DNA from: JALZKA01 sp963753385
Lineage (GTDB): Bacteria > Actinomycetota > Thermoleophilia > Solirubrobacterales > 70-9
Assembly (NCBI GenBank): GCA_963753385.1
Contig: CAVWCC010000004.1
Coordinates: forward strand, 1-64,000
Length of the DNA stretch: 64,000 nt
Direction: 5' to 3'
This document shows, piece by piece, positions 34,066 to 42,837 of the stretch. The translations under genes and the position numbers were made by a program. Under the pieces are notes generated by a model. That model had not been told where the DNA came from, did not search any database, and saw only the letters and a program-made list of their open reading frames with translations. The stretch's first letter is position 1; every line of letters starts with the position of its first letter.

Positions 34066-34514
34066 TTCGCGCCCAGGTCCTCGTTGATCCGGGTGATCGC
34101 CTCGTCGATCTCGGTGCCGATCACGGCGCCCTCCGATGCCAGTGCGGTCACCGCGCCGAACGCCTCGGTGCCCTCCGCCGCCTGGACGTCCGCGGCGGTG
34201 GATTCGAACAGCGCCCGCAGGTCGTCGATTCCTGCGACGAGCGCGGGATGGCCGTCCTGAGCCTCCTCGGGAACCTCGACCTCCTCGAGCTGGGTGACCG
34301 CGTCGGCCAGCGCCGCCTCGCCCACCTCCAGCTGCTCGACCATCGCCTGCTTGTTCCTCGGCGTCGAGGCCGCGGCCTGGTTGAAGGCCTCGAGCGCGTT
34401 GGTCTGGATCTCGTTCACGGTGTCGACGTAGTCGTTCTTGGTGTCGGCCGAGCTGCAGCTCGCGACCATGAAAGCCGCCGCAGCCATCCCGCCGACCAGG
34501 AACCCTCTGAGCAT
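34062..34514 (-). CDS. Small lipoprotein of unknown function
   Basis: A 150-residue protein with a signal peptide and lipobox (FMVASCSSADT). The mature part is acidic and helical (NEIQTNALEAFNQAAASTPRNKQAMVEQLEVGEAALADAVTQLEEVEVPEEAQ), suggesting a helical bundle outside the membrane. No known domain is recognised. The stop overlaps the corrected GNAT stop in a convergent arrangement. Confidence 0.75.
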   Translation of the reverse strand: MLRGFLVGGMAAAAFMVASCSSADTKNDYVDTVNEIQTNALEAFNQAAASTPRNKQAMVEQLEVGEAALADAVTQLEEVEVPEEAQDGHPALVAGIDDLRALFESTAADVQAAEGTEAFGAVTALASEGAVIGTEIDEAITRINEDLGAN

Positions 34515-34531
34515 GGCGGCAGCCTAGACAC

Positions 34532-35302
34532 TCACGCGGCGGGGAGCGGCCGAACGTAGCTGACCAGCGCGGGGTCGGCGCCGTGCAGGTGGAGGGCATA
34601 TCCGGGCGGATCCTCGATCAGCCTGACGTCGGCCTCTGCGCTCAGGTTGAACTCGGCCTGGAGGTGCACGCTCGGGCAGACGAAGACGGGCGTAGGGCCG
34701 AGCGTCCCGCGGATCGGCATGTGGATGTGGCCGCAGGCGATCAGATCCGGCCGCACCGGCAGCGCCGCGAGACCCGCACGATCCTCGGCCGCAAGCGGGA
34801 TGTCGTTGTCGAACTGGTACATCCCCGTGAGGATCGGAGAGTGGTGCAGGGCGAGGACGGTGGGCGACCCTGCCGCACGCTCAAGCTCTGCCTCGATCCA
34901 CCCGAGGCGCTCGGCCCCCAACCGGCCGCCGTCCGACCCCGGCACCTTGGTGTCGCCGACGATCACCGTCACGGGACCGCACTGCGCCGTGTACTGGATG
35001 AACTCGCCCGCGGCGGCTACGCCTGGGTGGTCCGAGAAGGCGGCACGAAGCGCCTCGCGGTCGTCGTGGTTGCCCATCAGCGGATGCACGGGCATGGTGA
35101 GCGGCGCCAGGAGCTCGCGCACGCGCGCGTATTCCTCGGGCCTGCCGTCAGCCGCGATGTCGCCGGTGAAGAGCACCGCGACCGGTGCCGGCTCGAGTGC
35201 GCCGATCGCCTCGACGGCCGCGGCGAGCGCCGCGGCCGAGCGGCTGCCACCTTCTCCGGCGCCGACATGGGAGTCGGAGATCTGGGCGATCAGGGAGAGC
35301 AT
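34532..35302 (-). CDS. Calcineurin-like metallophosphoesterase (CpdA-like)
   Basis: A 256-residue enzyme with all metal-binding motifs in order: QISDSHVG (DxH), LFTGDIAADG (GD), LMGNHDDRE (GNHD), LALHHSPILTG (H) and IACGHIHMPI (GHxH). The layout fits class III cyclic nucleotide phosphodiesterase-like proteins, but cAMP activity cannot be inferred safely. It is directly adjacent (0 bases) to the upstream amidase gene and probably in one operon. Confidence 0.9.
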   Translation of the reverse strand: MLSLIAQISDSHVGAGEGGSRSAAALAAAVEAIGALEPAPVAVLFTGDIAADGRPEEYARVRELLAPLTMPVHPLMGNHDDREALRAAFSDHPGVAAAGEFIQYTAQCGPVTVIVGDTKVPGSDGGRLGAERLGWIEAELERAAGSPTVLALHHSPILTGMYQFDNDIPLAAEDRAGLAALPVRPDLIACGHIHMPIRGTLGPTPVFVCPSVHLQAEFNLSAEADVRLIEDPPGYALHLHGADPALVSYVRPLPAA

Positions 35303-36706
35303 CTAGGAAACCGGGGGGAGGCGGTCGGCCCAGGGGCGTGTGGACTCGAGCTGCGCGGCGAGCGAGAGCAGCGTCGCCTCGTCGTTCGGTCGGCCGATGA
35401 GCTGGACCGAGAGCGGGGCGCCGTCCGTGCTGAAGCCGGCCGGCACCGATGCGGCGGGGTTGCCGAGATGGTTCCACGGGACGGTGTAGGGATAGGCGCG
35501 GCTCATCCCGAGCACGGTGCGCACCGCGCCCTGGCCCGCCCAGCGCCCGATCTCCACCGACTTCTCGCCGACGGTCGGCATCACGAGCACGTCACAGCTG
35601 TCGAAGATCGAGAGGATTCGCCGCGCGTCCTTGGCTTCGGCGCGCCGTGCGCTTTTCAGGAACCGCCCGCCCTGGAGCCGTCCGAGCCGGTCGAACCCGC
35701 GGGTCCGCGGCTCGAGCCGCTCTGGATGGGGCACCCGCGCGACCTCGTCGGTGATCCCGTTCAGATAGCGGGGCACCGAGTGGTTCCCGACCAGGCCCCA
35801 GTCGGGGTCCCGGGCCTCGACGGCGTGGCCCAGCGAGCGGAGCAACTCGGCGGTCTGCTCGACGGCGAGCTTCACCTCGTCGCGGATGATCGGCGGCGCC
35901 AGCAGCCGGGGCGGCTTGGTCGAGTAGGCGATGCGAAGCGCTCCCGGCTTGGCGCGCGCGGCCTGCAGGAAGGTCTGGTCGGGCGGCGGCGGACCGCCGG
36001 ACACGCCGCCGTGGCAGACGTCGAGCCAAAGTGCGGAGTCGGCGACCGAGCGCGCCAGCGACCCGGTCACCGAGAGGCCGTGCCAGTGCTCACGGAAGGG
36101 CGCCAGCGAGATCCGGTCGCGCTGCGGCTTCAACCCGAAGAGCCCGCAGAGCGCGGCCGGGATGCGGATCGAGCCGGCTCCGTCGGACGCGGACGCGATG
36201 CCGCAGAGTCCCGCGGCGAGCGCCGCGCCGGAGCCGCCGCTGGACCCGCCCGGCGTGTTGCTTGCGTCCCAGGGGTTCCGGGTGACGCCCCATGCCTCGG
36301 TCTCAGTGAAGCCGCAGATCGCCAGCTCAGGCAGGTTCGTCTTGCCGAGCACGACTGCGCCCGCCTCGCGCACACGCCGCACCATCTCGCCGTCGGCGAC
36401 GGCCGGCTCATCGAAGGCCGACGTGCCCCAGAAGGTGACCTCGCCCTCGAGGTCCTCGGTGTCCTTGAGCGCGATCGGGACCCCCGCGAGCGGCAGCATC
36501 TCGCCTGCGCCGTTCGCAAGCCGCTCCTCGACCCGCTTCGCGTCCGCCCGTGCGCGGTCGCCCAGTACCACCCGGTAGGAGTTCAACTCGGGGTCGAGCC
36601 GCTCGATCCGATCGAGATAGACCTCGACCAACTCGGTGGGAGTGATGTCCCCCCGGCGAACCATCTCCGCCTGGCGCACCGCGCCGGCGAACGCCACGTC
36701 GCTCAT
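35303..36706 (-). CDS. Amidase (amidase signature family)
   Basis: A 467-residue amidase. LPLAGVPIALKDTEDLEGE carries the catalytic Lys. NTPGGSSGGSGAALAAGLCGIASASDGAGSIRIPAALCGLFGLKP is the amidase signature with the cis-Ser and nucleophile Ser. The C-terminus has VPWNHLGNPAASVPAGFSTDGAPLSVQLIGRPNDEATLLSLAAQLE, as expected. Glu-tRNA amidotransferase GatA is excluded because no GatB/C neighbours exist. The substrate is unknown. Confidence 0.92.
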   Translation of the reverse strand: MSDVAFAGAVRQAEMVRRGDITPTELVEVYLDRIERLDPELNSYRVVLGDRARADAKRVEERLANGAGEMLPLAGVPIALKDTEDLEGEVTFWGTSAFDEPAVADGEMVRRVREAGAVVLGKTNLPELAICGFTETEAWGVTRNPWDASNTPGGSSGGSGAALAAGLCGIASASDGAGSIRIPAALCGLFGLKPQRDRISLAPFREHWHGLSVTGSLARSVADSALWLDVCHGGVSGGPPPPDQTFLQAARAKPGALRIAYSTKPPRLLAPPIIRDEVKLAVEQTAELLRSLGHAVEARDPDWGLVGNHSVPRYLNGITDEVARVPHPERLEPRTRGFDRLGRLQGGRFLKSARRAEAKDARRILSIFDSCDVLVMPTVGEKSVEIGRWAGQGAVRTVLGMSRAYPYTVPWNHLGNPAASVPAGFSTDGAPLSVQLIGRPNDEATLLSLAAQLESTRPWADRLPPVS

Positions 36707-36725
36707 CGCGCGGCAGCCTACGGGT

Positions 36726-37436
36726 CTAGGTCGCCTGTTGCGTCGGTCGGACGAGGATCTCGTTCAGGTCGACGTGCTCGGGCTGCGACAGCGCGAAGAG
36801 CACCGCGCGCGCGATGTCCGTGTCGTGAAGCGCGTTGTCGGGCCCCGGCCGGTTCTCGAAGAACGGGGTGTCGACCATGCCCGGCTCGATCAGGGTCACG
36901 CGGATCCGCTGGTTGTCGTGGATCTGGCGGAGCTCCTGCCGAAGCGCCTCGCCCATCCCGGTCACCGCCCACTTGGTCGACGAGTAGAGCGAGCCCGGCA
37001 GCGCCCGGCGCCCAGCGACGGAGCTGGTGATCAGGAAGTGGCCGGTGCCCTTGTCGAGCAGGTGGGGGAGGGTCGCACGGATCGTCTGCGCGACGCCGAG
37101 CACGTTGGTCAGCACCATCGAGCGCCAGTGCTCCGGCGACTCCTCGAGGAAGCCCCGGCGGGCGCCGAAGCCGGCGTTCGCAAAGACCGCGTCGAAGCCG
37201 CCGAACGCCTCGATCGCCGCCGTGGCGAGGCCCTCGCAGTCAGGCCATTCGGTGACGTCGCAGCGCACGGCGAGCGCCCGTTCGGTCCCGCCGAGCTCCT
37301 CGGCGAGCGCCTCGAGCTCGGCCTCGCGCCGGGCGGCGAGGACGAGCCGGTAGCCGGCCGCCGCGGCCTGCCGGGCGGTCTCGGCGCCGATCCCGGAGGA
37401 GGCGCCGGTGATGACTAGGACGGGGTCACCTGCCAT
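36726..37436 (-). CDS. Short-chain dehydrogenase/reductase
   Basis: A 236-residue SDR starting at ATG 37436. VLVITGASSGIGAETARQAAAAGYRLVLAARR is the NAD(P) motif TGxxxGIG and VFANAGFGARRGFLEE the NAG motif. Ser lies in HFLITSSVAGRRALPG, and Tyr and Lys in SLYSSTKWAVTGM (YxxxK). It is classical and complete; the substrate is unknown. It is divergent from the small gene at 37495. Confidence 0.92.
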   Translation of the reverse strand: MAGDPVLVITGASSGIGAETARQAAAAGYRLVLAARREAELEALAEELGGTERALAVRCDVTEWPDCEGLATAAIEAFGGFDAVFANAGFGARRGFLEESPEHWRSMVLTNVLGVAQTIRATLPHLLDKGTGHFLITSSVAGRRALPGSLYSSTKWAVTGMGEALRQELRQIHDNQRIRVTLIEPGMVDTPFFENRPGPDNALHDTDIARAVLFALSQPEHVDLNEILVRPTQQAT

Positions 37437-37494
37437 TTCACATCCCACCCTAACGAGGGTGTATGTTCGGTCAAACCACCCAAAGGGGGAGACC

Positions 37495-37779
37495 ATGCAC
37501 ATGAGGGTTGTCAGGTTCGAGGACGTGGACCCGGACCACCTCGCGAGCCGCATCACCGATCGTGCCGAGGAGGAAGGGCCGCCGGAGGGGGTCACCGCGA
37601 AGGGGATCCAGCTGATGCACGACGCCGACCAGCGGACCGCGGTAGTGATCCAGCTCTTCGAGAGCGAGCAGGACATGAAGGACTCCGAGGCGGCGCTGGA
37701 GGGCATGGACCCGTCGGAGACGCCAGGGACGCGCGCTTCGGTCGATCGCGGCGAGGTCAAGCTCGACCTGGGGGCGTAA
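37495..37779 (+). CDS. Small ABM-like protein of unknown function
   Basis: A 94-residue protein after an AAAGGGGGAG ribosome-binding site. MRVVRFEDVDPDHLASRITDRAEEEGPPEGVTAKGIQLMHDADQRTAVVIQLFESEQDMKDSEAAL has the beta-alpha-beta-beta pattern of dimeric alpha-beta barrel proteins such as ABM monooxygenases, but lacks clear family residues. Unknown function. Confidence 0.6.
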   Translation: MHMRVVRFEDVDPDHLASRITDRAEEEGPPEGVTAKGIQLMHDADQRTAVVIQLFESEQDMKDSEAALEGMDPSETPGTRASVDRGEVKLDLGA

Positions 37780-37821
37780 GCGCAGCCCACAGACCTGCCC
37801 CTGCGATAATCCCGGGTCCCG

Positions 37822-38253
37822 ATGGACCCGGATCGCAAGCGCAAGATCCGCCTCGTGGTCGCGCTCGCTACCGCGGTGCTGCTCGCGACCGCGCTCGTCT
37901 ACACGTCGTTCAACGCCTCGACCGAGGCGCGGTCGCCGTCGGAGCTGCTCGCCGAGGAGCCGGCCGGCAACTCGGAGGTCTACGGCAACGTGGTCGCGGG
38001 ATCGATCGAGCGGGTCGGCACGGACATGATCTTCGTGATCGCCGACCGCGATGACCCGAGCGCGTCGGTCCCCGTCGAGTACACGGGCCAGGTGCCGGAC
38101 CCGTTCCGCGAGGGACGCGAGGTCATCGTCGAGGGCGAGCTGGTCGACGGCACACTGGTCGCCGAGAAAGACAGCCTGATCACCAAGTGCCCGTCGAAGT
38201 TCGAGGCTGAGCAGGATCCCGAGCACGTCGAGTTCGACCCGAACGCGTCGTGA
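37822..38253 (+). CDS. ccmE: Cytochrome c maturation haem chaperone CcmE (Cys variant)
   Basis: A 143-residue protein with an N-terminal transmembrane helix (VVALATAVLLATALVY) and an OB-fold: VYGNVVAGSIERVG, VPVEYTGQVPDPFREGREVIVEGEL. The haem-binding segment, normally H-x-x-x-Y, reads TKCPSKF, so Cys 123 replaces the His as in the archaeal-type CxxxY proteins and Phe 127 replaces the Tyr. It carries haem to CcmF. It overlaps the ccmF start by four bases, confirming an operon. Confidence 0.88.
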   Translation: MDPDRKRKIRLVVALATAVLLATALVYTSFNASTEARSPSELLAEEPAGNSEVYGNVVAGSIERVGTDMIFVIADRDDPSASVPVEYTGQVPDPFREGREVIVEGELVDGTLVAEKDSLITKCPSKFEAEQDPEHVEFDPNAS

Positions 38254-40475
38254 TCGAGCTCGGAGTCGCCTGCCTGGTCGGCGGGCTGATCGCGTTCATC
38301 TACGGCGCCGGCGCGGCGCTCTACGGGGGGTTCACGGGCGACCGCCGCTGGGTCGACTCGTCGCGCCGCGCGGTCTACTCCGCGGCGGTCCTGCTGACGG
38401 TCTGCGTCGTCGTCCTCGAGGCCGCGTTCCTGCGCGACGACTTCTCGGTCGAGCTGGTCGCCGACCACTCGTCGACGACCACGCCGACGCTCTACAAGAT
38501 GACCGCGATGTGGGGCAGCCAGGGCGGCTCGCTCCTGCTCTGGGCGTGGGTCCTGTCGCTGGCCGCGAGCGGCGTGCTCTTCGCGACCCGGCACAAGCAC
38601 CGCGAGGTCGTGCCCTGGGCGACGGCGGTGCTGTGCGGCCTCGGCGTCTTCTTCTGCGGGCTGATGCTCCTGGCCGGCGGCGCGAACCCGTTCGCGCGCC
38701 TCAGCCCGGTGCCGGCCGAAGGCGTCGGGCTCAACCCGCTGCTCCGGCATCCGGCGATGGCGATCCACCCGCCGATGCTCTACTCGGGCTACGTCCTGTT
38801 TTCGATCCCCTTCGCGTTCGCGATCGGGGCGCTCGTCGCGCGACGGCTCGACGCGAGCTGGATCCGCTCGACCCGGCGCTTCGGCCTGCTCGCCTGGATC
38901 TTCCTGACCTGCGGGGTCCTGCTCGGCGCCGGCTGGTCGTACATGGAGCTCGGCTGGGGCGGCTACTGGGGGTGGGACCCGGTCGAGAACGCGTCGCTGA
39001 TGCCGTGGCTGGTCGGCACCGCGTTCCTGCACTCGATCATGGTCCAGGAGCGGCGGGGGATGCTGAAGGTCTGGAACGTCTCGCTGATCTGTGCGACCTT
39101 CGCGCTCTGCCTGCTCGGCACGTTCCTCGTGCGCTCCGGGATCCTCGAGTCGATCCATGCGTTCGGCGCTTCCACGGTGGGAACGCCGCTGCTCGGGCTG
39201 ATCGCCGTGGTCCTGGTCGGGTCCACCGTCCTGATCGTCTCGCGCCAGCGCGAGCTGCGGGCCGAGCGGCGCGTGGAATCGCTCGCCTCACGCGAGGCCG
39301 TCTTCCTGGTGAACAACCTGCTGCTGGTGGGGCTCTGCCTGATCATCTTCTGGGGGACGTTCTTCCCGCTGATCTCCGAGGCGGTCACGGGCGAGCGGTC
39401 GTCGCTGGGCGCGCCGTGGTTCGACCGCTACGTGACCCCGCTGGCGCTTGGAGTCGTCCTGTTCACCGGGATCGGACCGCTGCTCGCCTGGCGGCGGGTC
39501 AGCGCCGGGAGGGCGCTCAGCCTGTTCGGGCCGCCGGTCGCGTTCGCCGTGGTGGCGACGCTGGCGCTCGCCCTGCTGACGAGCGCGGCCGACGAGCCGC
39601 TCGCGCTCGTGATGTTCGGCTTCGCCGCCTTCGCGCTGGCGGGGCTTGCGGGCGAGTTCGCGCGCGGGGCATCGGCGCAGCGGGCGCTCGGCGGAGGCTC
39701 GTGGCCCGCGGCGCTTGGGCGGCTGATCTCGCGGAACCGCCGGCGCTACGGCGGCTACATCGTCCACACGGGCGTGGTGATCGCGTTCGTGGCAATCGCC
39801 GCGTCGTCGAGCTTCCAGACCAGCCGCGACGTGCGGATGGTGCCTGGGGAGACGACGCAGGTCGACGACTACACGATCACCTACGAACGGGCGTTCACGA
39901 CCGTCGACGATGAAGAGGACCGGCTCACCTTCGGCGCCGTCCTCGCGGTCGACCGCGACGGGGAGCGTTCGGTGCTGACGCCCTCGCGGAACTACTACTC
40001 CGGTCGCGCGGCGGGCACGCTGGCGTCGTTCTTCGAGGGCGAGGCGACCAGCGAAGTCGGCCGCTCGGGCGGCGCCGCGGAGGACCTCTGGACCGCGATG
40101 CGGCCCGACCTCACGCCCGTGGACGACTTCATCGCGACGGCTGACCGCAAGATCGACCGGATCACGCTGCCGGACGAGGGCGAGATATCCAATCCGCCGA
40201 CACCCGAGGATCTCGCGCAGATGCGCGGGATCGCGGAGCTCCGCGCGGAGCTCCAGGGTCGCGCGGTGCTGAACCTGCGGGCCGAGTACGAGCGGGGCGA
40301 CCTGCCGGTCGACGTGCGCATCAACGTCAACCCGCTCGTGATCTGGATCTGGATCGGCGGGGCGACCGGGATCGCCGGCGGCCTGCTCGCCGCCTGGCCC
40401 ACGGCCGCGGCACGGCGCCGACGGGTCTCCGACGTACACGCCGCGCGGCTCGCCCGCGACCTCGGCCGCGCCTAG
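38250..40475 (+). CDS. ccmF: Haem lyase CcmF
   Basis: A 741-residue membrane protein with some 14-15 transmembrane segments, as in CcmF. The WWD domain is WGGYWGWDPVENASLMPWLVG, and conserved His residues lie in LRHPAMAIHPPMLYSG and HSIMVQ. A large external loop occurs near the C-terminus (YTITYERAFTTVDDEEDRLTFGAVLAV). It attaches haem to apocytochrome c with CcmH. It is co-transcribed with ccmE and the small gene downstream; ccmG and ccmH sit 33 kb upstream. Confidence 0.95.
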   Translation: MIELGVACLVGGLIAFIYGAGAALYGGFTGDRRWVDSSRRAVYSAAVLLTVCVVVLEAAFLRDDFSVELVADHSSTTTPTLYKMTAMWGSQGGSLLLWAWVLSLAASGVLFATRHKHREVVPWATAVLCGLGVFFCGLMLLAGGANPFARLSPVPAEGVGLNPLLRHPAMAIHPPMLYSGYVLFSIPFAFAIGALVARRLDASWIRSTRRFGLLAWIFLTCGVLLGAGWSYMELGWGGYWGWDPVENASLMPWLVGTAFLHSIMVQERRGMLKVWNVSLICATFALCLLGTFLVRSGILESIHAFGASTVGTPLLGLIAVVLVGSTVLIVSRQRELRAERRVESLASREAVFLVNNLLLVGLCLIIFWGTFFPLISEAVTGERSSLGAPWFDRYVTPLALGVVLFTGIGPLLAWRRVSAGRALSLFGPPVAFAVVATLALALLTSAADEPLALVMFGFAAFALAGLAGEFARGASAQRALGGGSWPAALGRLISRNRRRYGGYIVHTGVVIAFVAIAASSSFQTSRDVRMVPGETTQVDDYTITYERAFTTVDDEEDRLTFGAVLAVDRDGERSVLTPSRNYYSGRAAGTLASFFEGEATSEVGRSGGAAEDLWTAMRPDLTPVDDFIATADRKIDRITLPDEGEISNPPTPEDLAQMRGIAELRAELQGRAVLNLRAEYERGDLPVDVRINVNPLVIWIWIGGATGIAGGLLAAWPTAAARRRRVSDVHAARLARDLGRA

Positions 40476-40499
40476 TTCACCTCGTAGGGTCTTGCGCGC

Positions 40500-40778
40500 G
40501 TGGAGGTCCTGCTCGCGATCCTGATCGTCGCCGCCGTGGCGGTGTTCGTCACCGTGCCGCTGCGCAGGACGGCGAGCGGCCCGGACGAGGCAGGCACGGC
40601 CACCGAGGATCCGCGCCGCGCCGAGCTCGAGGCGCGCAAGGAGGCGAAGTACCGCGAAATCCGCGACGCCGAGCTCGACCGCGAGCAGGGCAAGCTCTCA
40701 CACGAGGACTGGGCCCGCGCCGACGCCGAGCTGCGCCGCGAGGCGATCGAGATCCTGCGCGAGCTGGACGAGCTCTAG
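40500..40778 (+). CDS. Small CcmI-like membrane protein
   Basis: A 92-residue protein starting at GTG 40500, with one transmembrane helix (VLLAILIVAAVAVFVTV). The charged segment LEARKEAKYREIRDAELDREQGKLSHEDWARADAELRREAIEIL resembles the N-terminal part of CcmI/CycH (the LxxLxxD-x-E-x-G-K-L-S-x-E-D-x pattern) without the TPR domain. The location after ccmF supports a role in cytochrome c maturation. The annotation as CcmI is by pattern only. Confidence 0.7.
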   Translation: MEVLLAILIVAAVAVFVTVPLRRTASGPDEAGTATEDPRRAELEARKEAKYREIRDAELDREQGKLSHEDWARADAELRREAIEILRELDEL

Positions 40779-41524
40779 CCCCCGAGGCTGATCTCCTCGG
40801 AGCGGGCGCCCTTGCACTTCGTGCCGTTGTCGAGGCGAGCCCGCTTGAGCTTGGCACGCGCGGAAAGCTCCTGGCCCTCGAACGGGATCGGCTCGCGCAC
40901 CTCGAATCGACCCTGCCGGTTCGTCTTGTCGCTGCCGAAGACCCGTGTTTCGCCGAGCGCGTTGCGGCCGATGATCACGACCGTCCGTTGCTTCTCGCAC
41001 GCGCGCTTCGTCGAGCTCACGACACCAGGAAAGACGGCCTCGTCATCCTCGCCATGGTAGTCGTCGATCTCGACGGTGGCGGGGATCATCCGCTCGGCGC
41101 CCCCCGCGCGGAAAGCGATCGCGATCGCGGGCGAGCGGTCGGCCTTGCAGACCGTCCGCTTTCCGCGCTTTGCCTTGGGCGCGATCGCGTAGACCTCGGC
41201 CGTGATGTCGGTGATATGGGCATTGATCGACCAGTAGCCCAGGCTGTCGGAGTAACCGGTGCCGAGCCTGAGGTCGGCGCCGTCCCGCTCGCCGAAGATG
41301 CTGAGCTTGCGGAGCTTCGCGCACGTCGGCTTGTCGGCGACGACCCTCCCATAGACGCGGGCGTCTCCGTTTCCCCTGAGGAGGGTGTCCGGTTCATCCG
41401 AGAGGTTCGCACCCCAGGTCTCCACTGTCGTCGTGACCCTCTCCACCTGTCCCGCGGTCGCCGGCACCGCCAGGGCCGCGAGCGCGAGCCCGACCGCGAT
41501 CGCTCCCACAACCTTCAGCAACAT
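40775..41524 (-). CDS. Secreted protein of unknown function
   Basis: A 249-residue exported protein. The start at 41524 is preceded by GGGGAGGAATC and opens with signal peptide VVGAIAVGLALAALAVPATA. The mature protein is beta-rich with Cys in PTCAKLRK, RTVCKAD, RACEKQR and GTKCKGAR, probably forming two disulfides around an Ig-like domain (VYGRVVADKPTCAK, RQGRFEVREPIPFEGQELSARAKL). I recognise no family. It converges on the CcmI-like gene with a four-base overlap. Confidence 0.7.
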   Translation of the reverse strand: MLLKVVGAIAVGLALAALAVPATAGQVERVTTTVETWGANLSDEPDTLLRGNGDARVYGRVVADKPTCAKLRKLSIFGERDGADLRLGTGYSDSLGYWSINAHITDITAEVYAIAPKAKRGKRTVCKADRSPAIAIAFRAGGAERMIPATVEIDDYHGEDDEAVFPGVVSSTKRACEKQRTVVIIGRNALGETRVFGSDKTNRQGRFEVREPIPFEGQELSARAKLKRARLDNGTKCKGARSEEISLGG

Positions 41525-41604
41525 GATTCCTCCCCACTGCGAAGACGTTTCCGGCAGCGTAATTGCCCGGCGTTCGATCGCCAAGCCTCTAGACTCACGC
41601 GGCT

Positions 41605-41829
41605 ATGGAAAGCGTCTTGAACGTCGTGCAGGTGGCGATCTGCTTCATCCTCGTCTTCCTGGTGCTCCTGCACTCGGGCAAGGACGCGGGTCTCTCGGGC
41701 GCCTTCGGGATCGGCCAGAGCGGCAGCTCGTTCGGTGGCGGCTCGCTGGTCGAGCGCAACCTGGATCGCTGGACGATCTTCTTCGCGGTGCTGTTCGTCG
41801 TGAACACGCTCGTGCTCCTCAAGATCTGA
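41605..41829 (+). CDS. secG: Protein translocase subunit SecG
   Basis: A 74-residue protein with two transmembrane helices (LNVVQVAICFILVFLVLLHSG and WTIFFAVLFVVNTLVLL). They are joined by the Gly/Ser-rich loop SGAFGIGQSGSSFGGGSLVERNLDR, which is typical of actinobacterial SecG. It is part of the SecYEG channel. The following gene encodes a solute-binding lipoprotein, apparently in the same unit. Confidence 0.93.
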   Translation: MESVLNVVQVAICFILVFLVLLHSGKDAGLSGAFGIGQSGSSFGGGSLVERNLDRWTIFFAVLFVVNTLVLLKI

Positions 41830-41849
41830 CGCCACCGGGGACCGGCCTC

Positions 41850-42818
41850 ATGCCATTGCCACGGAGCCGGGCGGGTGCTCGCTTCGGGCTGATCGCCTGC
41901 GCGCTGGCCGCTCTGGCGGCGGGTTGCGCCGGCGACGAGAACGAGGGCACGCCGGCCCTGTCGGCCGGGGAGCCGCTTGGCGAGGGCGGAAGCCTGGTCT
42001 GGGCCGTCGCCGATGAGGTGACCGACATCGACCCGCTCGCGGCCGACACCAGAGCGGAGCAGCTCCTCACCCGCCAGATCCACGAGCCGCTCGTCGCGAG
42101 CCTCGCCGGGCCCTTCGGCGACACGCGGCGGGTGCCCGGGCTCGCCCGGGGAGCCTCGACCTCCGGCGACGCGACGATCTGGACCTTCCGGCTGCGAACC
42201 GGCGTCGACTTCCAGGATGGCTCGCCGTTCAACGCCGAGGCCGTGCTCGCGAACGCCGAGCGCTGGCAGTCGACGGCCGCCGGTCGCGAGCTCCTGCCCG
42301 ACCTGGTGGACGTCTTCGCGCCCCGCTTCGACGTCGTGAGGTTCATCCTCGCGCAGCCCGACCGCGCGTTTGACGAGCGGCTCGCCGCCCCGCAGCTCGG
42401 GATCGTGCTGCCGGAGGCCCTGAGCGGCATCCGCAGGGACCTCGGCCGCCCGCTCGAGACCGGGACCGGCCCGTTCGAGCTTCGCGAGCGGAGCGCGGAG
42501 ACCAACCTCCTCGCCCAGAACACCTCGTGGTGGGGGACCGAGTCCGGCCTCGGGCCGGTGCTGGAGCAGATCGAGTTCCGCTCCGAGCCCAGCTCGGCCG
42601 TGCGCCTTGCGCTGCTCGACGCGGGCGACGTTGAGCTCGCGGACGAGCTCGACTCTGCCCAGGCCGACCAGGCGCTCGCCGACCCGCTGCTCCACGCCCT
42701 GCGAGGCGCCCGGGAAACGTGGCTCGGGCTGAGCCGGGCGGTGCGGGGCGTCACCTCCGGCCGCGAGATCCCGTCGCTCTCCGGGGCCTGGCTCACCACG
42801 GTGACGGTCGCTGACTAA
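41850..42818 (+). CDS. Family 5 extracellular solute-binding lipoprotein (short form)
   Basis: A 322-residue lipoprotein with lipobox LAAGCAGDEN. SLVWAVADEVTDIDPLAADTRAEQLLTRQIHEPLVASL and TIWTFRLRTGVDFQDGSPFNAEAVLANAERWQ are the SBP_bac_5 signature of oligopeptide/nickel binding proteins. It is about 200 residues shorter than usual, lacking the C-terminal lobe, and has no permease or ATPase neighbours. It may bind rather than transport. It follows secG by 20 bases. Confidence 0.82.
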   Translation: MPLPRSRAGARFGLIACALAALAAGCAGDENEGTPALSAGEPLGEGGSLVWAVADEVTDIDPLAADTRAEQLLTRQIHEPLVASLAGPFGDTRRVPGLARGASTSGDATIWTFRLRTGVDFQDGSPFNAEAVLANAERWQSTAAGRELLPDLVDVFAPRFDVVRFILAQPDRAFDERLAAPQLGIVLPEALSGIRRDLGRPLETGTGPFELRERSAETNLLAQNTSWWGTESGLGPVLEQIEFRSEPSSAVRLALLDAGDVELADELDSAQADQALADPLLHALRGARETWLGLSRAVRGVTSGREIPSLSGAWLTTVTVAD

Positions 42819-42837
42819 TGCAAGGCGAGTTGGCAAT

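Noticed and set aside
33486..34559. 357-residue GNAT with a long novel C-terminal domain
   Set aside because: The extra 165 residues are antisense to a good lipoprotein gene, and a one-base change gives the normal GNAT ending and a stop at 34065.
34583..37030. 815-residue open frame on the plus strand
   Set aside because: It lies antisense to the metallophosphoesterase, amidase and SDR genes, all of which have intact motifs. Its own translation has no recognisable domain.
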